Shown piece by piece: positions 56,035 through 64,000 of a stretch of DNA of 64,000 bases. The DNA is from Helicostylum pulchrum. Taxonomy: Eukaryota; Mucoromycota; Mucoromycetes; Mucorales; Mucoraceae. Every line of letters starts with the position of its first letter. Position 1 is the first letter of the stretch. A program made the position numbers and the translations under genes. The notes under the pieces were generated by a model, which was given only the letters and a program-made list of their open reading frames with translations, was not told the origin of the DNA and did no database searches. The stretch lies in the NCBI GenBank assembly GCA_025677825.1, contig JAIXMO010000001.1:930001-994000 (forward strand). The letters run 5' to 3'.

Positions 56035-58124
56035 TTAAAGAGCAAAGAATTGTTCTCCATTCTTTTCCATTCTCCTTGAATTGAATGAAACACGCAAGTC
56101 GTAAATTAAGTCGTTCCATTCTCTCCATAATGATCTTTTTCCGAAAATAACAAACAGCCAGATACCTTGCGTACTCACCAAGGTTTCTGCTGCCATCATT
56201 AACCCATAAGGTGGTAAATGATCTCTGATAATATAAACACAACTATTTTGATGACCACCAGGTGACAACATACATTCTAACCAGTGGTTTGTAATACTAT
56301 GATCTTTTTCCAAACTTACTACGCGATGAATTTGAGTAAAGTAAAAAATCCAGTAAAACACTACTGTTCCGCACGCAAGAAAGGCGAGTAACAATGCACG
56401 CCACTGGATTTGTACTGCGGTAATAACATGTTTGTGGCGACGACCGGGCGCAGGATTGGTCATGGAACCGCGAGACATGGACTGAGACATATCCGATTGA
56501 ACGCCTTCTTGAAACGCGATTTTAGCAATATAAAAAAAGGTTGAAATATGAATAATAAACGCTGGGCATACAATGGCTGCCATGGGGTAAAAGAAAATCT
56601 CAAAAATCCTATCCACTGAAACCAAGCATAAATTAGCAAATTCAAACTTGATTTGATGTAAACCGAGCGACACTGCCATAATAACTGAAGGATATCCCCA
56701 GCATAAAACGTTCAAGATACCGTATCGATTGGTAAAGAAATTTGAGTTCCATACAGTATGTAAATGAAGATTAAGAATCAGTGCCGCACTCCAGCAGCAT
56801 GTAGACAGGGATGAAAAAATTAAAATAGCACCTATTTTTTTTTATACAGTAAGAATAAACAAAGGAGTTCTTTTTTTTTTTTTGTATAATGTTTACCTTG
56901 CGTGGCACATAAAATATTATTATCTTGAGTACTAACTTCAACTATATTGGCACATTGGAGCTTTTGAGGGTTGCCAATAGAGAAATAAACTACCATACTG
57001 AATAAAAATATACTTGCTGATACATTTAAAATAAGCAAAGAAGGATGTCTTCGCTTATCTGGCAATATCAAATAACTAACAAGCATAAAGAAAGATACCA
57101 CAGACGAAATAAATCGAAGAATATCTGTAGCTAAAAAGCCATGCTCTGCCCATCCTTCAGGATAAAACTATATCATTTTGTATAAGTATTTCATTCTATA
57201 ATACGATATATATATATACTATAGTTACATAATTTTGAGCTGGACAAGGGATGCAGCAACCAGCGCGGCAATAGATATCACTTGTAGTAGCGGAACTACC
57301 TAGCTTTGCAATGGGATCTTTCATAAAAGGCGCGGGACAGTCCGACATGATAAAGCCAGGTGTAACAGCTGATAGATTATAGAATGCATGAGGATCATCA
57401 ATTTGAGGTGCAATAGCATTACAACTGCCATCTGATGAAAGGGGCTGACCAGTAAGAGGAGACTTTTTATTACAGTCTGGTAAAAGGCCCTTACCAGTCA
57501 ACATAAAGATATTCCTGCATTCATGTTCTACATCCTGACAAGCAGACTGACATCCCATTGTAGGTGCTTTTTTTTAAAAAAAATAAATAAAATAAATCAG
57601 TTACTCGATTTTTTTTTATTTTTTTTTGGTTTGGTTCTATTACCGGCTCCATTTTCTCCGCATTTAGGATAGGCAAGTGAACATGAATATCGGTAGTAAG
57701 CATCAACACAGGTCGGAGCTACTTTGCCAAGTAAACGAGTCATATTTACAAGTGGTTCAAGTTGTTTTTCAATCATAACAACTGGCGCGCCTTTTGTAAA
57801 AACTGAATAATTGACGAAACCCTTTTTTTTTAAACGTAAAATTTTTAGTTAGTGTTTGTTGACAATGTATCTGTTTTATAAATACTAACCTGGCAAATAC
57901 CATTGTCCGGATAAGTAGTGCACAAACCTAAAGTCAATTATAATAAGCATTAGTACAGGCTTCGCTCACATATATTCAGGTCCATATGACTTACTAGGAG
58001 GTGGGTGAGGGCTGGTGGTATTTAATGAACTCGGTGGTTCAGCTGTTGTTTGATTTTGAGCAATTGTTAACCCGAATAAGGTAAATAATGCAAAATGGAA
58101 TCCACTTTTAGTAAATAGCTTCAT
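56035..58124 (-). CDS. Frizzled/Smoothened-like seven-helix receptor with cysteine-rich domain
   Basis: Six exons: 57995-58124, 57890-57927, 57644-57821, 57229-57566, 56897-57167 and 56035-56831; 583 residues. A signal peptide (residues 1-22) precedes a cysteine-rich ectodomain: CTTYPDNGICQGFVNYSVFT, APTCVDAYYRYSCSLAYPKC, GCQSACQDVEHECRN and LLPDC. This spacing is that of a Frizzled CRD. After a linker with further Cys residues (CRAGCCIPCPAQNY) come seven hydrophobic helices (for example FLATDILRFISSVVSFFMLV, CWSAALILNLHLHTVW, LLLAFLACGTVVFYWIFYF). The C-terminus is short and basic (FNSRRMEKNGEQFFAL). Frizzled-like receptors are known from animals, Dictyostelium and some early-diverging fungi; Wnt ligands are absent from fungi, so the ligand is unknown. 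The animal KTxxxW Dishevelled-binding motif is not visible. Confidence 0.85.
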
Positions 58125-59431
58125 ATTCACTTTTATATATATGTATATGAGCTGTTAATATACTTTTATATATATATATAAGTAATGAGAAAATATAAAA
58201 AAAATTAACGAAATGAAAATAAAGAAGAAAGAAGGTAAATGTTTATAGTTTTATATACCTGATGTAAAAAGATAAAAAAAAAAAGCTAGCGTTGCTTCTA
58301 TCTCCCCCCCCCCCCTTGCTATTGTTCGAGATAGTTTTTGTAGCATACTTTTTTTTCAAGTAAAACCTTAAATATGTAAAAGAAGAATAAAACTTGTGAT
58401 CCATTGTTTCGTTGGGCATTCTCCTCTTCTCCCCCTCTCTTTGATTTTGTTTTTCTTTTTTTACTATTCTTATTGCTCCTTTCGTGCCCTTCTTTAGATG
58501 ATTTCGGAATAAGACAGTAGTATAGTAATGTAGTCTCTTTTGACAATATAGCGTATATACATGTATATATTTATATATAAAGGAGGTTTATTTAGGTTAT
58601 TACTGCCTTAAAAAAATTGGCAAAGAAAGAAAAAAACCCCATTTTTTCTATCTCTAAGCGATTCCATATTCTTTTACAGATTCGCATAATTATACGTGCT
58701 TTTCAGGTGCTTTACAAGAAAACAGGATACAAGTATATTGATGCAACTTAAAATTAAACTTATCTCGTATTAAACCAAAGTATATATACAGTTGATAGTA
58801 TACTAACCTGGTTACTTTATATGCGTCAAAACTTTCAGTTTTTTTTTCTCAGTGTTTTCTAACTCCCAGTTTAAACTTGGAAATCAAATGATGTAGTTTT
58901 ATAAGTAATATGCTGGCCACCGCATAATTCCTAAATACTATAAAGAGAAAGAGAGAGAGAAAGAAAAGGAACTAGAATCCAATCTCAATTTATGAGTTCC
59001 CTTTCGGACGTGATTAGAATTGATGTACCAAATTTTAAAAAAATCATGTGGAGTAAAAAATTGCAAAGCGAACAACTATGCTAATAAAATAAAACAATTG
59101 TAAATTAACAAGGTCTTCATAGTATACCCGTTTGTTAACTTCAAAAAGTCTATTTTTGTTAGACGTTCATGACTATAAAACAAACTTACCCCTATTGAGA
59201 TCATTTATGTATACCTTTTGCCCTTTTGAATATACTTTATACACGCGCGTGTGCGCACAGTTTTTTTTTTGCAACTAAAAATAAATAGGGACACAGTCTC
59301 AACTATTTTTTTAAAAAAGAAAAACACGCTCATCACAAGGTCAATAGCGATCTAATAAGGGCTACTGAAAAAATAAATAGCTCTAATTGCACTTCAGTAA
59401 ACTTTATTGACACAGAAAAGGCGGTACAACT
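58125..59431. other. Intergenic 1.3 kb, receptor promoter and PMT4 3' flank
   Basis: AT-rich with TATATA stretches near 58135-58180, a C12 run (about 58306-58317), and an alternating purine-pyrimidine stretch (cacgcgcgtgtgcgcac, about 59242-59258). An open frame at 58319-58546 is Lys/Glu low complexity without support. Confidence 0.45.
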
Positions 59432-62424
59432 TTATTCAGCATTAAAATATTGTTCGCCATCTATCTCTTCTACGACATGCACAATTTTATTGTCGGATGG
59501 GTTTAAATCTTCATTTTCAGCAAATGTAGTGGTTTTATTACTGATAGATTTCTCGTCAAATCTATAAATATAAATGTGATTGAGATACAATAATTTATAT
59601 GTATATGCATAGACTTACATCTTGCAATTGAAATCCCAATCAGAACGCCAGGTAGCACTGGAACAGGCAGAAGTAGTCCAAGGCTCGCCATATGTGATAG
59701 GAATAAATATAGTATATACATAAACCACAGTCATGATGCACATGATGAGGAGAGACCATCGAACAGGGTTACGGAAAGAAGATGTCAGTAAGTCAAAAAA
59801 GACACCAGTAACAAGAACCGCCATATAAAGTGAAGGCATGTAATGGTGAAGGAATAATTGTCTGCCCATCAAATTGAAGGGGAAGTAATGGAATGCCCAT
59901 GAAACGAAAAATAAGCCTACTGCTCCATCGTATTTTCTCCAACGATTGGTCATAATGTTACGCCGTGAAAGTAACAAAGCAACAAGTTTTAATGCAACAT
60001 AGGCGATAATACATGCTGTCGATGACCAAAATACAAATGGATTGCCGAGTAAGTAAATCTTGCGATGATCCTTTGACCAAAAACTGATACCGCGACGAAG
60101 GAAAGGCCAATCCTATAATAAAAATTATGATTTTAAAACCAACGTTAACCCCCCAAATTTGCGTTTTTTTTTTTTTGCTAAATATCTTGAATACATACGT
60201 TTGGTCTAGATGCATAAGTGTGAGAAGACGATAATCCTTGATTTACCTGCCACATCACTTTATTTAACTCTAAAAACTTGCCAAAAAAGCCTTTTGGTTT
60301 ATATGATACAGTTTCATACCCCTCAGGCACTAAAAGAATAAATAACAAGATTAGATACGTTTTTTTTTTAAAAAAAAGGGGAGAGTTGGGGACAGTAAAC
60401 TTACAGAAATCTGTTTCTGTGGTTTCGATTTGCCAAATGGTTTTTGGTAATTTAGCATCTTTCATACAGGTTACTTCTTGTTGTTTAAAAGCCCAATCAG
60501 GTAACTTATATTTTCTAGAAAAAAGTGCACAGTTTTGTGTCTCGGATATCAATCGAAATTGTGAACGACGAGCGCGCAAACGAGTTTTGGAAACTGGATC
60601 AGGTCCTTCCACGATTTCAACGCGCCAGTTGTCATTTGAATCTCCCTCAAATCCCTCAAAACCGTAACCACTATTCCGTTTTAATACTAATAAGATACGA
60701 TGTATAATTTTTTTTACCTGACTTCATATTGATATTTTTCGTCGTTGGTAGTAGGTCTAACATCATGTGTATGAAGACGTCTTTTGGTATTGAAATGTGT
60801 AAGACGAACGATATCACCGTGTCGAACATACTCTAAAGATCTTACATCATCTGTACTAGCTTTATTAATCACCCACCGATTGTTATTATCAGTATGAGAG
60901 TATAATGTTACTTGCTGCTCTAAAAATATTAGAATAAAGTAAATAAACATGAATTACTTTCTGTCTTTCCTAAACTTACGTCGACTTCCACCTGGGTATG
61001 CATGATCATGAGAATGAAGGTAACCACCGTTAGTGCCCATATGACGAATATCAATTTTAGAGCCGTAAACAATATCTACCAAAAAGAAAAAAAAAAGGGT
61101 TAATTTGAGTTATACTAGATATGTTTAAACTTAATTTACCGGCAGGTGTGGTTTGAGGAAATTTGATACCTCGTAATGAAGTTTGAAATTCGGGAGACAT
61201 GAAATTTGTACCAGATCCAGATTCAGGAAGCATACTGAAGTGAATCTGGAAGCAAGCCATGTAGATACAGCACGGAAGTAAAATTAAGCATACTGTACGG
61301 GCGAAAAAGTGATAGATAAAAGTACGCTAACAAAAAGGTGAGCGATAGATACTTTGGTCCGGGATTTTTTTTTTTTTTTACCATTTCTGTGCGACGATCT
61401 CCCCACAGGGCCCATAATTCTTTTAATACAGCAGCACCAATTGTTGCAATTGTAAATAAACCAACCCATTTACAGCTGACAGTAAGGCCTAAGCCAGTAC
61501 CTGTCATTACAAGCCAAAGCCACCACCGGGTCGTAAACTGGTGTCTACTCTGATTACAAAAATTAACCCACATCAATAAAGTAAAACCGGTAAAAAAGAG
61601 TAGAATAGAGTCTAATAAAATTAAACGATTGTTGGTAATAAGACCGTTTTCTATAATTGTTTTTTGCATGTTAGTCTTTTTTTTTTAATACGAAAAAATA
61701 TAGAGGTTTACCGTAACAGATCATAAAAGCAGTTAAGATAGCAGCTTTGACAGAAAATCCAGAATTTCGAATAGTCCAGTAAGATATGGGTACTAATAAA
61801 ATACCATTTAAAGCGCAAAATACACGAATAGGTACGTAAGGTACGCGGGATGAAAGGTAATCCCTATAAACATATTTTTATAAACATGGATAATATGCCT
61901 CAAAAAGGAAAGAATAAACTTACATTCCGATTTCCTTAAAGTCAAATGAACCATTAAATCCAACAACTTGGGCAGCCCAAGTTATCATCATTTTTGCCAA
62001 CTAGAGGGTTATAAATTCGATTCAATATATTTGTATATGTAAAAAAAAACTAATTGTTATCCTACAGGCGGGTGAACATCCATAAAGAATTTCTTATTGA
62101 TATATTTACTTGCAAACCCACCAAAGTGTACTTCCTATAATAACGTAAGTTTTGTTACTATCTGTTTTTTTTTGTAGTTACAATAGTAAACTCATTTACG
62201 TCAAAAACTACAGATGCTGGTTGCGAAATCTTCCAAAGTCTAATGTAACAAGCCCATAATGTTAAAAGAACAGAAATAAACCAGTTGTTCCGTTTTTGGG
62301 TTTCGACTTTGTCACTAGGTAATAAGTGATGTTCTGACTTATCCGAGTCTTTTAATACACGTTCTTTTCGACGCTGCCTAAGCTGGTTTTTATTAGAGGC
62401 AGACACACCAGTTGACGAGCTCAT
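59432..62424 (-). CDS. PMT4: Protein O-mannosyltransferase, PMT4/POMT1 subfamily
   Basis: Twelve exons: 62200-62424, 62066-62134, 61924-62000, 61712-61863, 61382-61650, 61140-61326, 60980-61075, 60718-60919, 60405-60670, 60199-60329, 59619-60112 and 59432-59561; 765 residues, the family length. The luminal loop VVFDEVHFGGFASKYI, then FFMDVHPPLAKMMITWAAQV and GSFDFKEIG, identifies the PMT4 type (PMT2 has PPLGKM). Further motifs are NRLILLDSILLFFTG and VSCKWVGLFTIATIG. The central MIR domains begin at IVYGSKIDIRHMGTNGGYLH, with HDHAYPGGSRRQQVTLYSH. More membrane helices follow (MTNRWRKYDGAVGLFFVSWA). The ER enzyme transfers mannose from dolichol-P-mannose to Ser/Thr of membrane proteins. The catalytic Asp-Glu pair in the first loop (FDEVHFG) is intact. 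The tail ends in acidic EEIDGEQYFNAE. Confidence 0.94.
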
Positions 62425-62535
62425 ACTCTCTTTTTATATGTATGTATATCAAAAGACACGAAAAAAGAGTACGTTTGGGGATCTTTTTTAATGTGAACTT
62501 TTTTAACGGAGTCTTAAGAATTAATTAATATTTAT

Positions 62536-63659
62536 TTACAATTTTCTAAATTTGCCTTGAAGCCAAACGCGGTACATTTTCAATTTACGTTGACGATTCA
62601 CAATAAGTCTACGGTCGACAGCATTTTGTTCAATTTCAAAGAGAGGCTTTTCTTGATCAGAACCCTTAAACATGGCAGCAATTTCTTCAGATGTAAAAAA
62701 GTACACGCGTGTACCATCGCCACGGATATAAAAGTTTTCCTTTAACAAACGATTCTTTTTAAATCTCAACTGTGCAAGATCATAACGTCCATAATCACGG
62801 AACATGACTAACCCTCCAGGCTTTAACATCTTTTATATATAATTCGTTAAAATACTGAGATGAATTAAATGTATGGATATAAGCTTATTTTTTACCTTAT
62901 AAATATTTTTAACGGCTTGGTCCCATTGCTCAGGCGCTAATGCAGATAATACAAAGATCAAAACAATCATATCTAATGACTCGGGTTCAATTTCGCTTGG
63001 TATTTCCGAACTAGAAAGATCCCAAACAAATGCACAAGAGCGAGTAGGATCGTACTTTTTATTTCCTAATACAACATCAACAGCAGTCTTTGAGTAATCA
63101 GCAGCATATACAAATAAATCTGGATTTTGACTTTGTTCTAATAAAGGATACATTGTATTTCCTGCTCCACATCCAATTTCAAACACTCTCTTCTTTCCTG
63201 CGGTTGCTTCACTGGTAGAAAATAATTCGGGAAATTCAAGTTTTAACCAATTACGATCTTTAAAGAATCGATTTTCATTCTTTTCATAAAATTTGTTCCA
63301 ATATTCAGCTGGTTCTGCATAATATTGTTCTGATTTTTTCACTTAGTTTTTTTTTTTTTTTTTATACAAATAATAACTATACCTTGTTCGTCTTCTGGTA
63401 CAGGATTTTCGAGTTGTACAGATACTTTTTCTTTGGCCAACTCTTCTTGCTCTTCGTCCCAGTCTGCATGATCCCTATTACATATCAGTTTTACTTTTTC
63501 TTTACCCCTTTTTATACATATATGTTACCAAGCGTTTTGACTAAATACGTCGTTTTCTTCTGTTAAAAGTCTTGAGCCAAATTTTGAGGCACCATTTTCT
63601 TCTTGTACATCGAGAGCCGATGAAGTTCTTTTTTTACCTTTGTCTACAACTTCCTCCAT
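62536..63659 (-). CDS. TRM140: tRNA N3-methylcytidine methyltransferase, METTL2/Trm140 type
   Basis: Four exons, 63529-63659, 63383-63474, 62896-63341 and 62536-62829, give 320 residues. The N-terminus has the conserved [20 protein letters not shown] and [13 protein letters not shown] of METTL2/Abp140. The Rossmann methyltransferase core has the SAM-binding motif [16 protein letters not shown] (about residue 127), [45 protein letters not shown] and, after the last intron, [20 protein letters not shown]. The family makes m3C32 in the anticodon loop of certain tRNAs (Thr and Ser). The yeast protein carries an extra actin-binding N-terminus reached by frameshifting; this one lacks it. The first intron is in the linker between the two conserved N-terminal motifs. 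Confidence 0.92.
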
Positions 63660-64000
63660 TATAAAAATACAGCAAACAAAAAAAGACAAAAAAGTAATAT
63701 GCAAGAAAAGTTAAAAATAAAAAAAAAGGGTAAAGACAGTCAATCGTGGCTTGTTTATTTACTCTTTTAATGTACTCAATCCTCGGAAACTGTTTCCGAG
63801 AAGACAATCCCAAATGTAAAAATAAAAAAAAACACCTCTTAATGATAACAGAGTTCATATCATTTGTTATGGATACCAGTCATTAAGATATTATTTTTTA
63901 GAAAGAGCAAAATGTTTTATTTGTCACTTTATAAATCTTCCTGTAAAGGCTTGAAAAATAAAAAAAAAAGTGGGGCCGATAAAAACTTAAAGTACAATAG
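63660..64000. other. Window end, promoter of the methyltransferase gene
   Basis: 341 bases, AT-rich, with a short inverted pair (ctcggaaactgtttccgag, 63781-63799). No gene start is recognisable before the window ends. Confidence 0.4.

Noticed and set aside
1..64000. CRISPR arrays, bacterial operons, riboswitches, biosynthetic gene cluster
   Set aside because: No regularly spaced repeats, no clustered biosynthetic genes and spliced eukaryotic genes throughout.

Overview
This is a nuclear DNA window from a fungus, most likely an early-diverging Mucoromycota species (Mucorales-like). It is AT-rich, uses the standard code, and its genes carry many short introns (about 45-140 nt, GTAAGT/GTAAAT donors, TAG/CAG acceptors). 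It encodes a class V chitin synthase with a myosin-like head, an APSES regulator with a GDS1-type winged helix, a Frizzled-like receptor, and a transposase remnant of the Tc1/mariner-like kind common in Mucorales. The organism assignment is an inference. Gene models were built by hand: exons were joined only where canonical splice sites keep frame and family homology, and each total was checked to be a multiple of three.

Layout. 0-4.3 kb: partial purple-acid-phosphatase-like gene and a GDS1/APSES regulator, both minus. 6.8-8.9 kb: Sel1-repeat protein. 8.9-14.6 kb: gene desert with a decayed DDE transposase and a dispersed repeat. 14.6-17.6 kb: small Gln-rich protein, coiled-coil protein and, convergent with it, a MERIT40/BABAM1-like gene. 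18-25.9 kb: compact block with eL24, RbfA-like mitochondrial factor, aspartic protease, BAR-SH3 protein, EAPP homologue and GDP-mannose pyrophosphorylase, plus a 94-bp MITE. 26.5-30.1 kb: DUF7137-like membrane protein and PNGase fused to a lectin-like domain. 30.4-42.8 kb: CHD-type remodeller divergent from the class V chitin synthase. 43-46.2 kb: ankyrin protein and pyruvate decarboxylase. 48-53.7 kb: spliceosome factors CWC25 and CWC22, divergent, with a tRNA-Leu(CAA), a strong hairpin and a Fanzor/TnpB-like fossil between them. 53.8-55.6 kb: divergent eL21 and uS4. 56-58.1 kb: Frizzled/Smoothened-like GPCR. 59.4-63.7 kb: PMT4 O-mannosyltransferase and a METTL2/Trm140-like tRNA m3C methyltransferase.

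How the genes relate. Most are housekeeping and not a pathway cluster. Several share themes: cell wall and glycoprotein (chitin synthase V, GDP-mannose pyrophosphorylase making the mannose donor, PMT4, PNGase), translation (eL24, eL21, uS4, RbfA-like, tRNA-Leu, Trm140-like) and splicing (CWC22, CWC25). The most notable observations are an apparent one-nucleotide exon in eL24, the PNGase-lectin fusion, the fungal Frizzled-like receptor with a cysteine-rich domain, the MERIT40-like gene and the Fanzor-like fossil.
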